Position numbers and translations under genes: made by a program
In this document: piece after piece, positions 42,590 to 51,961 of the stretch
Layout of the letters: the number at the start of each line of letters is the position of its first letter
Position numbering within the stretch: the stretch's first letter is position 1
NCBI GenBank assembly: GCA_963746825.1
Contig: CAVVCU010000004.1
Coordinates: 1 to 64,000 of the forward strand
Direction of reading: 5' to 3'
DNA length: 64,000 nt
Origin: JACVRW01 sp963746825
GTDB lineage: Bacteria > Actinomycetota > Thermoleophilia > Solirubrobacterales > Thermoleophilaceae
The notes under the pieces: model-generated
Databases searched by the model: none
Told to the model about the DNA's origin: nothing
Seen by the model: only the letters and a program-made list of their open reading frames with translations

Positions 42590-43381
42590 ATGCCGGGGGG
42601 CAACCTCTACACAGGCGCGATCACCACGGGCCAATGGGTCAGCGCGGCCGTGATCCTCGTGATCGCGATCGTGATCGCCGAGACCATCGACCGGCTGCTC
42701 GCGCGGCGCGGCCGACAGCTCAGCTCGGCCGTGGCCGGGGGCGAGCTGTCGGCCTCGGCCGCCACGCGGCTGCGGCTGATCCGGCGCCTGATCTTCGCGC
42801 TCATCGTGGTGATCGGCATCGGGTTCGCCCTGGGCCGGATCCCCGCCGTGAGCAGCATCGCCACCGGCGTGCTCGCCTCCTCCGCGGTGCTCGGCCTGGT
42901 GGTGGGCTTCGCGGCGCGCCAGACGCTGGCCAACGGGATCGCCGGCGTGCTGCTGGCCATAACCCAGCCCATCCGCATCGGCGACCTCGTGACCTTCGAG
43001 GAGAAGACGGGCGAGGTCGAGGACGTCCAGCTCACCTACACGTACATCCGCCTCGACGACGGCCGGCGCCTGATCGTGCCCAACGAGCGCCTCGCCCAGA
43101 GCTCGATCGAGAACCACACGATCATCAGCCCGAGGGTGCAGGTGGACGTGTCGGTGTGGCTCCCTCCCGACGCCGATCTCGACCGCGCCATCGAGCTGAT
43201 CGGCGACGAGGAGCAGGACATCAAGGCGATCGTGGCCGAGACCGACAAGGAGGGTGTGAGGCTGAGCGCGACCACCTGGTGCGACACGCCGGCCGAGCGC
43301 GGGAAGGCCGCGGCGGAGCTGCGGCGGCGCTGGCTGAGACTGCTCCGAGAGCACGGTCTATCCTCGGTGGGGGCTTCCTGA
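42590..43381 (+). CDS. Small-conductance mechanosensitive channel (MscS family)
   Basis: MscS channels release osmolytes when membrane tension rises. In its 263 residues there are two N-terminal helices, then the pore helix with glycine/alanine packing (SSAVLGLVVGFAARQTLANGIAG) near 95-118. The beta domain follows (PIRIGDLVTF, then GRRLIVPNERLA). The C-terminal alpha/beta part is complete. Its start is ATG 42590. It lies immediately before the class A PBP gene, and an osmotic link to wall synthesis would fit. Confidence 0.9.
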   Translation: MPGGNLYTGAITTGQWVSAAVILVIAIVIAETIDRLLARRGRQLSSAVAGGELSASAATRLRLIRRLIFALIVVIGIGFALGRIPAVSSIATGVLASSAVLGLVVGFAARQTLANGIAGVLLAITQPIRIGDLVTFEEKTGEVEDVQLTYTYIRLDDGRRLIVPNERLAQSSIENHTIISPRVQVDVSVWLPPDADLDRAIELIGDEEQDIKAIVAETDKEGVRLSATTWCDTPAERGKAAAELRRRWLRLLREHGLSSVGAS

Positions 43382-43391
43382 GCCGCTTTCC

Positions 43392-45521
43392 ATGAGCCAC
43401 CGTCATCGAAAGTCCAGGAGGCGATACACGCGCGGCGCCAAGAGCAGGATGCTGCTCGGCGTGGGCGTGGTCGCCACCGTCATCGTGATCGCCGCTCTGT
43501 CGGTGGCCGGCTACGTGTTCGCCATCGCCGCCAGCGCGCCGGACCTGAGCGAGCTCAAGGCCGACGACAAGGGCCAGCTCTCGGTGGTCTACGCGGCCGA
43601 CGGCACCAAGCTCGGCTTCATCCAGTCCGACACCCTGCGGCGCGTGCGGCCGTGGGGGGAGATCCCGGTCGATCTGCGGCGCGCCACCGTGGCCATCGAG
43701 GACGAGCGCTTCTACAAGCACGACGGGGTCGACATCAACGCCATCGTGCGCGCCGGGATCAAGAACCTCGAGTCCGGCGAGACCGTGCAGGGCGGCTCGA
43801 CGATCACCCAGCAGCTCGTGCGCGCCCTCTACATCAAGGACCCGGAGCGCAACTTCAAGCGCAAGATCCGTGAGGCCAAGCTGGCGTCGGAGCTCGAGGA
43901 GGAGCGCTCGAAGACCTGGATCCTCAAGGAGTACCTGAACTCGGTGCCCTACGGCACGGTCAACGGCCGCACCGCGATCGGAGTGGAGGCCGCATCGGTC
44001 ACCTTCTTCGACAAGCACGTGAGCGAGATCAAGCTCCACCAGGCCGCTCTGCTGGCCGGCCTGCCGCAGGCGCCGTCGCAGTACAACCCCTTCCGCAACC
44101 CCCAGGTGGCGATCGAGCGGCGCAACGACGTGCTCCTCAAGATGGTCGAGAACGGCTACATCACGCGGGCCGAGTACGAGGAGGCGGCGAGCAAGGGCCT
44201 CGGGCTCAACGAGGGCAAGCGCTACGTGCAGCGCCGCGAGCCCTACTTCTTCGACTACGTACAGGAGCAGCTGATCGAGCGCTACGGCGTGGGCGTGGTG
44301 CGCGCCGGCGGGCTGCGCATCCACACCACGATCAACCCCAAGATGCAGGACCAGGCGCGCGAGGCGATCAACGCCTACTGGGGCGACCCGGCCGGCCCGA
44401 GCTCGGCCATCGTGGCCATCGATCCCAACAACGGGAAGATCAAGGCCATGGCGTCGAGCGGCACCTACGGCGAGCGCCGCTTCAACCTCGCCGCGCAGGG
44501 CCACCGGCAACCGGGGTCGGCGTTCAAGACCATGGTGCTCACCGCGGCGGTGATCGAGGGAGTCGATCCCGACTCGACCTCCTACACGTCCAAGCCGCTG
44601 GCCATCAACGACCCCGAGTTCGGCGAGTGGAACGTGAAGACGTTCGGCGACAGCTACTCGGGCTCCATGAGCCTGACCAGCGCGACGCTCGCCTCGGACA
44701 ACACCGTGTACGCCCAGCTGATCCTCGACATCGGCCCCGAGAAGGTGTGCCAGACCGCGAAGAAGCTCGGCATAACCACGAAGCTCGACTGCTATCCCGC
44801 CGAGGGCCTCGGCGGCCTCACTCGCGGCGTGACCACGCTCGAGATGGCCAACGCCTACGCCACGCTCGCGGCCGGGGGCGTGCGCCGGCGCGCCACCGGG
44901 ATCCAGCGGATCCAGTTCCCCAACGGCACCACCGAGAAGCTCGGCAACCCCAAGGGCACGCGAGTGATGACCGACGGCCAGGCCTACGAGGTCACCAAGA
45001 TCCTCAAGAGCAACGTGACCGGGGGCACGGGCACGCGCGCGAACTACGGGTGCCCCGCCGCCGGCAAGACCGGCACGACCGACGAGGCCAAGGACGCCTG
45101 GTTCGTTGGCTACACCCCGCAGCTCTCGGCGGCGGTGTGGGTCGGATATCCCGACGCCGGCGTGGCCATGCCCGGCGCCCAGGGCGGCGAGTACGCCGCG
45201 CCGGTCTGGAACGCCTTCATGACCCCCGCGCACGGCGACTTCTGTGAGGACTTCGCCTACCCCGAGGAGCCGTTCGTGTCCTCGCCCTTCTTCGGCAAGT
45301 ACTCGAGCACCGGCGGAGCGGGCACGGGCGACGACTACTACTACGACGACGGGACCACCGACGACGGGACCGATCCCGACTACGACCCCGACCTCTACGA
45401 GTCCGCGCCCCAGGAGGCGCCGGACGTGGCACCACCGGCGGAGGACGTGACGCCGGCCCCGCCCACCGGAGCCCCGCCCGAGGGCGGCACCGGCGGCGGC
45501 GTGACGCCGGGTGACGGCTAG
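43392..45521 (+). CDS. Class A penicillin-binding protein (transglycosylase/transpeptidase)
   Basis: This bifunctional peptidoglycan synthase has 709 residues. A cytoplasmic basic tail and one membrane helix (about 20-45) are followed by a GT51 transglycosylase with catalytic E103 (IEDERFYKH) and GGSTITQQL. The transpeptidase domain has S376-x-x-K379 (PGSAFK), S435-D-N437 and K559-T-G561. The C-terminus is an acidic tail with runs of tyrosine and aspartate, then proline repeats. The ATG is at 43392. It overlaps thiL by 11 bases. Confidence 0.93.
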   Translation: MSHRHRKSRRRYTRGAKSRMLLGVGVVATVIVIAALSVAGYVFAIAASAPDLSELKADDKGQLSVVYAADGTKLGFIQSDTLRRVRPWGEIPVDLRRATVAIEDERFYKHDGVDINAIVRAGIKNLESGETVQGGSTITQQLVRALYIKDPERNFKRKIREAKLASELEEERSKTWILKEYLNSVPYGTVNGRTAIGVEAASVTFFDKHVSEIKLHQAALLAGLPQAPSQYNPFRNPQVAIERRNDVLLKMVENGYITRAEYEEAASKGLGLNEGKRYVQRREPYFFDYVQEQLIERYGVGVVRAGGLRIHTTINPKMQDQAREAINAYWGDPAGPSSAIVAIDPNNGKIKAMASSGTYGERRFNLAAQGHRQPGSAFKTMVLTAAVIEGVDPDSTSYTSKPLAINDPEFGEWNVKTFGDSYSGSMSLTSATLASDNTVYAQLILDIGPEKVCQTAKKLGITTKLDCYPAEGLGGLTRGVTTLEMANAYATLAAGGVRRRATGIQRIQFPNGTTEKLGNPKGTRVMTDGQAYEVTKILKSNVTGGTGTRANYGCPAAGKTGTTDEAKDAWFVGYTPQLSAAVWVGYPDAGVAMPGAQGGEYAAPVWNAFMTPAHGDFCEDFAYPEEPFVSSPFFGKYSSTGGAGTGDDYYYDDGTTDDGTDPDYDPDLYESAPQEAPDVAPPAEDVTPAPPTGAPPEGGTGGGVTPGDG

Positions 45522-46440
45522 GGCCACTGGCGAGCTCGACCTGATCGAGCTGATCCGCTCGGCCCTGGCGGACCGCTCGCAGGGCCGGGTGCTGCGCTGG
45601 ACCGGCGACGACGCGGCCGTGGTGAGGGCCCGCCCGCTCGCCGTCACCTCCATCGACACCGTGGTGGAGGACGTTCACTTCTCCCTGGCCACCCACTCAC
45701 CGGCGGACGTGGGCTGGAAGGCCATGGCCACGGCCCTGTCCGATCTCGCGGCGATGGGGGCCGACGCCGGCGAGGCCTACGTGTCGCTCGTCCTGCCCGC
45801 CGGCTTCGACGGGGGTGAGGACCTCGTGCGCGAGATGGAGGCGCTCGCCGCGGCCACCGGCACCACGATCGCGGGCGGCGACGTGGTAGCCGGACCGGCC
45901 CTCGGGGTGACCGTGGCGGTAACGGGCTGGGCCGACGGCGAGGCCGACCTGGTCGGCCGCGACGGGGCCCGCGCCGGCGATCTGGTCGGTGTGACCGGCT
46001 CGCTTGGCGGCTCGGAGGCCGGCCGGGCCCTCCTCGAACGGGGCGAGCGCGGGCCCGAGGAGCTCGTCCGGCGCCACCTGCGCCCGTGGCCGCGGCTCAC
46101 CGAAGGCCGCGCCCTGGCCCGCGCGGGAGCCACGGCGATGATCGACCTCAGCGACGGCCTGGCCACCGACGGCCTCCACGTGGCGAGCGCGAGCGGAGTC
46201 GAGATCGACCTCCGCCTGGACGACATCCCGCGCGCAACGGGCGTGGAGGCCGCGGCGGCGGCGTCAGGGGGAGACGACTACGAGCTGCTGTTCACCATCG
46301 CGCCGGAGCGGCGCAGCGCCGCCGAGGCCGCCGCCGAGGTGACCTGGGTGGGCGAGGTCACCGGCACGGGCGGCCGGCTCGTGCTGCTCGACCGCGAGGG
46401 CCGGGCGGTCGAGGGGCTCAGCGGGTACGAACACGGGTGA
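45511..46440 (+). CDS. thiL: Thiamine-monophosphate kinase
   Basis: ThiL phosphorylates thiamine monophosphate to thiamine pyrophosphate, the final step of cofactor synthesis. In its 309 residues the AIR-synthase-like fold has GDDAAVV near 32, SIDTVVEDVHF near 47, WKAMATALSDLAAMGA near 70 and DLSDGLATD near 212. It starts at GTG 45511 inside the PBP gene end. It is convergent with the M28-like gene, overlapping by 23 bases. Confidence 0.92.
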   Translation: MTARATGELDLIELIRSALADRSQGRVLRWTGDDAAVVRARPLAVTSIDTVVEDVHFSLATHSPADVGWKAMATALSDLAAMGADAGEAYVSLVLPAGFDGGEDLVREMEALAAATGTTIAGGDVVAGPALGVTVAVTGWADGEADLVGRDGARAGDLVGVTGSLGGSEAGRALLERGERGPEELVRRHLRPWPRLTEGRALARAGATAMIDLSDGLATDGLHVASASGVEIDLRLDDIPRATGVEAAAAASGGDDYELLFTIAPERRSAAEAAAEVTWVGEVTGTGGRLVLLDREGRAVEGLSGYEHG

Positions 46441-48187
46441 GCAGCCCGGAGGCGGTGTTGCCTCCGGGGCCGAACAGTGAGGGCAGCCCCGGGTCCGGCT
46501 CGTCGGTGGACTCGACGGGCGAGCGCGCCACCAGCTCGATCGCCGCGGCCAGGATCCCCAGCATGAGGCAGCCGATCAGCGACGTGGCCACGCTCACGCT
46601 GTGCCCTGTGACGAGCATGAACAGGTACCAGGCTCCCGAGAGCGGGTCCATGGACAGCGCGATCAGGTAATAGACCGCCACCAGCACCACGGGCAGCGCG
46701 CCCAACGCCAGGAGCACGGCGCGGTAGCGCCGCCGCCGCTCGGCGCCCGTGAGCACGGCCAGCATCCACAGGTGCGCGGCCGGCACCGCCAGCAACCCGG
46801 CGTAGGGGTTGACCAGCCATAGCGCCATCGAGGCCAGGGCCAGGCAGAGCGCGATCGCCACGCCCGCGCCAGGCCCCTCGGGCGGGGCGAGCGAGCGCTC
46901 GGGCCGCGCGGCAAGGAAGCGCCCGAGCACCAGGGCCAGCAGCATCGCGGCGGCCACGCCGCCGAGCACGCCCAGCGCGGGGCCGTCCACGGGCAGAAGC
47001 GCGGGCGCCACCGGCGCGGGCGGGGGCACCGGCGTGGCCCCGGTCAGGGCCAGCACCTCGGCCACCGCGAGCCCGGCCAGGAACGGCGCCACCCACGCGC
47101 CCAGCCAGCGCAACCAGCCCAGCACCTCCATGCCGCGCCGCCGCGCCCGCGCGAACGCGTCGACCGAGGCCACCAGCACGGGCAGCAGCAGGGTCCCGCC
47201 GAGCAGGGCCAGCACCCAGCCGGCCATCACCTGGCTCACCGCGGTCACGTAGCTCTCGGGCCCGTGCTCCGGGCGGCGGCCCTGATCGAGGGCGGTGACC
47301 GTGCGCAGCGTGGCCCGCCCGAGGGCGCCGATGGTGTCCTCGTCGATGGCCTCGACGGGGCCGTCGCCGCCGGGCGGGAGCTCGCCGCTGCCCGAGATGC
47401 GGACAGTGTCGTAGCCGTTCTCGACCAGCGGGCCCTGAGCGCCGATGCCGATCGGGAAGGAGAGCCGGGCCAGCTGGCCCAGCGCCCCCGAGCCCTCCGC
47501 GCGGACCTCGAGCTCCTGGCGGATCGATTCGGCGACCGTTCGCGCGAGCCCGATCCCGCCGCGCCGCGAGTCGTTGGCCCATACCTGCACGATCGGCCCG
47601 CGACGGCTCGAGGACGCCAGGTCGGACATCACGAGCACCCCGTCCACCAGGCCGGGTGACGGCAGCTCGCCCAGCAGCTCGGTCGTGCCCACCTCGCCCA
47701 GGTTCGACCCGTCCACCGAGGCCAGCACGAGCGTCTTGCGCGTGGGCCGGCCCTCGAACACCCGGGCCAGCTCGAGCAGGGCGGCGGTGTCCGCCGCGCT
47801 GCCGGGGGCCTCGGGCACCACGGCGGCATCGCGCCCCGCCACGATCACTATCTGTCGCCGCGAGCGCCCCGCGCGGCGGCCGACCACGTTGTGCAGCGTC
47901 TTTCCGGCGTGGGTGAAGGTCTGGGTGTCGGCGGGGAAGCCGAGGGCCTCGAGGCGGCTCTCGACGAGCTCCGCCGTGCGCCGGTCGCCGGCCCGTCCGG
48001 CCCGCCGGTCGGGCTCGTCCTCGGCGATCGTCGCGGCGCTGGTCGCGGCGAGGCGGCCGTCGAAGAGCACGTCCGCGGCGAGGCCCTGGGCGAGCGGCCC
48101 GGGGCGGCTCTGCAGGGAGAACATCGCCAGCACGAGGGCCAGCAGCGCGGGCACGAACGCCGCTCGGTACACACGCGGTTCGATCAT
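46418..48187 (-). CDS. M28 peptidase-like membrane protein with degenerate metal site
   Basis: The protein has 589 residues: one N-terminal helix, an extracytoplasmic M28/aminopeptidase-like domain (about 50-300) and then eight or so membrane helices. The fold order matches M28 (VIVAGRDAA, then PGSAADTAALLELAR). However, the position of the first zinc histidine in the usual H-x-D is arginine (GRD), and the DNASG turn that supplies the bridging aspartate is changed to AADTA. The later EVGTTELLG segment also lacks the usual EE. It is probably not an active peptidase; a binding or scaffold role is possible. Confidence 0.75.
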   Translation of the reverse strand: MIEPRVYRAAFVPALLALVLAMFSLQSRPGPLAQGLAADVLFDGRLAATSAATIAEDEPDRRAGRAGDRRTAELVESRLEALGFPADTQTFTHAGKTLHNVVGRRAGRSRRQIVIVAGRDAAVVPEAPGSAADTAALLELARVFEGRPTRKTLVLASVDGSNLGEVGTTELLGELPSPGLVDGVLVMSDLASSSRRGPIVQVWANDSRRGGIGLARTVAESIRQELEVRAEGSGALGQLARLSFPIGIGAQGPLVENGYDTVRISGSGELPPGGDGPVEAIDEDTIGALGRATLRTVTALDQGRRPEHGPESYVTAVSQVMAGWVLALLGGTLLLPVLVASVDAFARARRRGMEVLGWLRWLGAWVAPFLAGLAVAEVLALTGATPVPPPAPVAPALLPVDGPALGVLGGVAAAMLLALVLGRFLAARPERSLAPPEGPGAGVAIALCLALASMALWLVNPYAGLLAVPAAHLWMLAVLTGAERRRRYRAVLLALGALPVVLVAVYYLIALSMDPLSGAWYLFMLVTGHSVSVATSLIGCLMLGILAAAIELVARSPVESTDEPDPGLPSLFGPGGNTASGLLTRVRTR

Positions 48188-48228
48188 GTCGGGTGAAAGG
48201 GCACCCCTCTCAACCTACAATTCCGAAG

Positions 48229-48930
48229 GTGACGGCTTCAGCACCCCGAATCCTGCTCGTCGACGACGAGCTCTCGGTTCAGAAGCTGCTGACCTATCCG
48301 CTGCGCAAGGAGGGCTACGACGTCGTGCCCGCGCTCGACGGCCACGAGGCGCTCGACCGCCTCCGCGAGGGCAACTTCGACCTCGTAGTGCTCGACGTGA
48401 TGCTGCCCAAGCTCGACGGCTTCGACGTCTGCCGCCAGATCCGCTCCCGCAGCACGGTGCCGATCATCATGCTGACCGCCAAGACCGAGGAGATCGACAA
48501 GGTGCTCGGTCTCGAGCTCGGGGCCGACGACTACATCACCAAGCCCTTCTCGGTGCGGGAGTTCCGCAGCCGGGTCAAGGCGGTGCTGCGCCGGGCGGCT
48601 CTGGCCGCGCCCGACGAGAGCTTCGAGGAGCCGATCGCCCACGGCGACGTGAACATCGACTTCGAGCGCCGCCAGGTCGACGTTCGCGAGGAGACGGTGC
48701 GCCTGACCTACGTCGAGTTCGAGGTGCTGGCCGCGCTGGCGCGCAACCCGGGGCGCGTGTTCAGCCGCACCATGCTGCTCGAGCGCGTCTGGGGAGACTC
48801 CTCCTATCGCGACCCGAGGACGATCGACGTGCACATCCGCCACCTGCGCGAGAAGCTCGAGCAGGAGCCCAAGCATCCCGAGCTGATCCTCACCGTGCGC
48901 GGCGTCGGCTACCGCTTTCGCGACGCATGA
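48229..48930 (+). CDS. OmpR/PhoB-family response regulator
   Basis: This 233-residue DNA-binding response regulator has a receiver domain with acidic pocket VDDE near 11-14, phospho-acceptor D56 (VLDVMLPK), TAK near 83 and the KPF lysine near 105. The C-terminal winged helix ends IDVHIRHLREKLE...VRGVGYRF. The GTG at 48229 is chosen because the receiver starts directly after it; an upstream in-frame ATG at 48193 would add 12 residues. It overlaps its partner histidine kinase gene by 4 bases. Confidence 0.93.
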   Translation: MTASAPRILLVDDELSVQKLLTYPLRKEGYDVVPALDGHEALDRLREGNFDLVVLDVMLPKLDGFDVCRQIRSRSTVPIIMLTAKTEEIDKVLGLELGADDYITKPFSVREFRSRVKAVLRRAALAAPDESFEEPIAHGDVNIDFERRQVDVREETVRLTYVEFEVLAALARNPGRVFSRTMLLERVWGDSSYRDPRTIDVHIRHLREKLEQEPKHPELILTVRGVGYRFRDA

Positions 48931-50384
48931 GGCGCTTTCGCCTCCGTTCGCTTCGCAACAAGCTGGCCCTCGTCTTCTTCGCCATCATCGGATCGGCGCT
49001 GGCGGTCATCTACTTCTCCGTGGTCACCTATCCGGAGTCCGACCTCGAGGAGCGCCGGCTGCGCGACCTCGAGCTGGTGGCCGGCATCTACCAGTCTCAG
49101 CTGGAGGGCATCCCGCGCGACCCGGCCAAGGGGGAGATCCCGCGCTCGTTGCGCCAGGTGGCCGAGGCCACCGAGTCCAACGTCACCCTGTTCGCCTGGG
49201 AGGAGAACCCGGTCGGCCGCCAGAACGACTTCCGCGGCCTGCGCTTCTTCTCTCTCTTCGATTCGAGGGAGCAGCCCTTCTTCCCCCTGAACAACCGGCT
49301 GCTCAGCGCCGCGATACGCACGCGGCACGCCCAGACGACCTTCGACTCCTTCCAGGGCGAGGACGTCGGCCTCGTCGCGCAGCCGCTGTTCGGGACCAAG
49401 CCGGGCCCGGGGCAGCCGCGGCCGGTGGAGCGCGTGGCGCTCTACTCGCGCGACTTCGAGGAGGTCGAGGCCACGCTCTCCTTCTTCCGCGAACGCGTCT
49501 TCTTCGCCACCCTGCTCGCGCTCGCGCTCGCCCTGGCCGGCGGCTGGCTCGTGGCCCGCCGCCTGGGGGCGCGCGTACGGCGTCTGGAGGTCGCGGCCGA
49601 GGAGGTCTCGCGCGGGAACTTCGTCGACCCACTGCCCGTCGACTCCACGGACGAGCTGGGCCAGCTCACCCGCACCTTCAACCAGATGCAGGACCAGCTT
49701 CGGCAGGTCGAGGTCGCCCGCAAGGACTTCATCGCCACCGCCTCGCACGAGCTGCGCACGCCGATCTTCTCGCTCGCCGGCTTCGTCGAGCTGCTCCAGG
49801 ACGAGGATCTCGACGACGAGACCCGGCGCGAGTTCCTCGAAACGATGAGCGAGCAGGTGGCGCGGCTGCAGAAGCTGTCGGTCGACCTGCTCGACCTCTC
49901 GCGCCTGGACGCCGGCTCTGTCGAGCTCGAGCCGGAGCCCGTCGACCTGGCCGAGCTGGCTCGCAGCGTCGCGCAGGAGTTCATGCCGGCCCTCGCCGAC
50001 CACCACACGGACCTCGAGTTCGCCCTGCCGCCCGAGGGGACGGAGGCGCTCTGTGACCCCGAGCGCGTGGCCCAGATCGTGCGTATTCTGCTCGACAACG
50101 CGCTCCGTCACACGCCGCCGGGTACCGGCATCACCGTGAGGGCAGACCGCAGCAACGGCACGGCCGGCCTGACGGTGGCCGACACAGGCCCCGGGCTCCC
50201 CGACGGCAGCCGGGCCAAGGTCTTCGAGCGCTTCTACACCGGCGACGCCGCGCGCGGCGCGGGCCTCGGTCTGGCCATCGCACGCGAGCTCGCCGAGCGC
50301 ATGGAGGGCAGGCTGGCGGTCACGTCCTCCAACGGGTCCACCTCCTTCACCCTTCAGCTGCCGGCCGGCGGGAACGGCGCGTGA
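48927..50384 (+). CDS. Membrane sensor histidine kinase
   Basis: In this 485-residue kinase, two membrane helices (about 10-32 and 192-210) flank an extracytoplasmic sensor of ~155 residues. A HAMP linker follows, then the HisKA domain with phospho-acceptor H274 (ATASHELRTP) and the ATPase domain with N-box ILLDNALRH and G-boxes ADTGPGLPDG and GAGLGLAIA. Gene order RR-HK-HtrA with 4-base overlaps suggests an envelope stress pathway controlling the protease. The signal is unknown. Confidence 0.92.
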   Translation: MRRFRLRSLRNKLALVFFAIIGSALAVIYFSVVTYPESDLEERRLRDLELVAGIYQSQLEGIPRDPAKGEIPRSLRQVAEATESNVTLFAWEENPVGRQNDFRGLRFFSLFDSREQPFFPLNNRLLSAAIRTRHAQTTFDSFQGEDVGLVAQPLFGTKPGPGQPRPVERVALYSRDFEEVEATLSFFRERVFFATLLALALALAGGWLVARRLGARVRRLEVAAEEVSRGNFVDPLPVDSTDELGQLTRTFNQMQDQLRQVEVARKDFIATASHELRTPIFSLAGFVELLQDEDLDDETRREFLETMSEQVARLQKLSVDLLDLSRLDAGSVELEPEPVDLAELARSVAQEFMPALADHHTDLEFALPPEGTEALCDPERVAQIVRILLDNALRHTPPGTGITVRADRSNGTAGLTVADTGPGLPDGSRAKVFERFYTGDAARGAGLGLAIARELAERMEGRLAVTSSNGSTSFTLQLPAGGNGA

Positions 50385-51544
50385 GACGCGCCGCCGCGGC
50401 CGCCCTCGCGGTGCTCGGCCTGGGCGCGGCGGGGTGCAACTCGAGCGACGACGACGGCAGCGCGGGAGCGCCCGACAAGGTGACGACGACCCAGGTGCAG
50501 GTGGTGGACGGAATCGGCAAGCGGGGCGGATTCGACCCCCAGCAGATCTACGAGCGCCTCTCCCCCGGGGTGGTCACTGTGATCTCGCTCTTCGAGGGCG
50601 GCGTGCTCGAGGCCGAGAACAGCGAAGGGGGCCAGGGCTCGGGCTTCGTGCTCGACGGCGAGGGCTACGTGGCCACCAACGCCCACGTGGTCACCACGGG
50701 CACCGGTCCCGGCGAGCGGGCCGAGCGGGCCGAGCAGGTCTTCGTCGAGTTCTCCGACGGCAACCGCGTGCCGGCGGAGATCGTGGGCGACGATCCCAAC
50801 GCCGACGTGGCGCTGCTCAAGCTCGAGACCGGCGGGCTCTCACTCACGCCATTGCGGCTCGGCGCGTCCAGCAGCATCCAGGTGGGTGAGCCGGTCGCGG
50901 CGATCGGCAGTCCGTTCGGCGAGAACCAGTCGCTCTCCATAGGCGTGGTCTCCGCGGTCGACCGCACGATCGAGTCGCTGACGCGCTTTCAGATCGGCAA
51001 CGCCATTCAGACCGACGCCGCGATCAACCCGGGGAACTCGGGCGGACCGCTCCTCGACGCCCGCGGCCGGGTGATCGGGATCAACGCCCAGATCAAGTCG
51101 GAGACCGGCAGCGGCGAGGGGGTGGGCTTCGCCATCCCCGTGGATGCGGTCAGTCGCTCGCTGAGCGAGCTGCGCGAGCGCGGGGAGGTGTCGTACGGGT
51201 ATCTCGGTGTGACCAGCCTCGTTCTGTGGCCCCAGGCCGCGCGGCGGCTCGATCTGGACGTCCTTGACGGCGCGGTCGTCCAGCGGGTGGAGCCCGACAG
51301 CCCGGCCGCCGAGGCGGGCCTGCGCGGCGGCGAGAGGCAGATCGAGTTCCAGGGCGCCTCGATCCCGGCGGGCGGGGATGTGATCGTCGCGGTCGACGGA
51401 CGGCGCCTCACCCGCACCGACGACCTGGCCGACGTGATCAGCTCGAGGGGCGCCGGCGAGCGGGTGAAGCTCGAGCTCCTGCGCGACGGCGATCGCCGGA
51501 CCGTGGAGGTCCGGCTGGGCCAAAGACCGGAGGATTCTGGGTAG
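50381..51544 (+). CDS. HtrA/DegP-like serine protease lipoprotein with PDZ domain
   Basis: This 387-residue envelope protease has an N-terminal signal sequence with lipobox GAAGC (cysteine 19). The trypsin-like domain has catalytic H102 (TNAHVV), D142 (NADVALLKL) and S220 (GNSGGPLLD). One PDZ domain lies at about 280-380 (SPAAEAGLRGG...AVDGRRLTRTDDL). It degrades or refolds damaged exported proteins in its family. The GTG start overlaps the histidine kinase gene, so it is likely regulated with it. Confidence 0.92.
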   Translation: MRRAAAAALAVLGLGAAGCNSSDDDGSAGAPDKVTTTQVQVVDGIGKRGGFDPQQIYERLSPGVVTVISLFEGGVLEAENSEGGQGSGFVLDGEGYVATNAHVVTTGTGPGERAERAEQVFVEFSDGNRVPAEIVGDDPNADVALLKLETGGLSLTPLRLGASSSIQVGEPVAAIGSPFGENQSLSIGVVSAVDRTIESLTRFQIGNAIQTDAAINPGNSGGPLLDARGRVIGINAQIKSETGSGEGVGFAIPVDAVSRSLSELRERGEVSYGYLGVTSLVLWPQAARRLDLDVLDGAVVQRVEPDSPAAEAGLRGGERQIEFQGASIPAGGDVIVAVDGRRLTRTDDLADVISSRGAGERVKLELLRDGDRRTVEVRLGQRPEDSG

Positions 51545-51556
51545 GGTGCTAGCGAG

Positions 51557-51946
51557 GTGAGCCAGGAAGCCAGTACCGAGAGCCGCGACGTTTCGCTGAC
51601 CATTCCCGCACGCCCGGACTACCTCGTTCTGGCTCGCCTGGCGCTGTCCGCCGTATGCCGCCTCACGCCGCTCTCCCCCGAGGAGGTGGCCGATCTGAAG
51701 CTCGCCATCACCGAGGCGGCCAACGACTTCGTGGACGAGCGGCGGCCCATCGAGGACGAGAGCCGGGTCAACTTCGCCTTCCGGCTGGAGGAGGACCGGC
51801 TCCACATGCGGCTCGAAGGCCCGGGCTCGCCCGTGTCGGCCGTCGAGCAGGAGCTCAGTCGCGCGATCATCGAGGCCACGGTCGACGAGTCGCGCTTCGA
51901 AGAGCGCCGGACTTCGCTCGTCAAGTACCTCTCTCCAGGCTCGTAG
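51557..51946 (+). CDS. RsbW-like ATPase-fold protein, apparently without the glycine loops
   Basis: This 129-residue protein resembles anti-sigma factor kinases (RsbW/SpoIIAB). It has the N-terminal strand-helix unit (IPARPDYLVLARLALSAV) and an N-box LKLAITEAANDF with the glutamate and asparagine expected for ATP/Mg binding. The downstream G1 (DxGxG) and G2 loops are not visible. It may bind a sigma or anti-anti-sigma partner without kinase activity. It starts at GTG 51557, between the HtrA gene and treT. Confidence 0.7.
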   Translation: MSQEASTESRDVSLTIPARPDYLVLARLALSAVCRLTPLSPEEVADLKLAITEAANDFVDERRPIEDESRVNFAFRLEEDRLHMRLEGPGSPVSAVEQELSRAIIEATVDESRFEERRTSLVKYLSPGS

Positions 51947-51961
51947 GTAGTCTGCTGCGCC

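Noticed and set aside
43221..45659. 812-codon open frame on the minus strand
   Set aside because: It is antisense to the class A PBP gene, whose motifs are complete; the antisense product has no recognisable fold.
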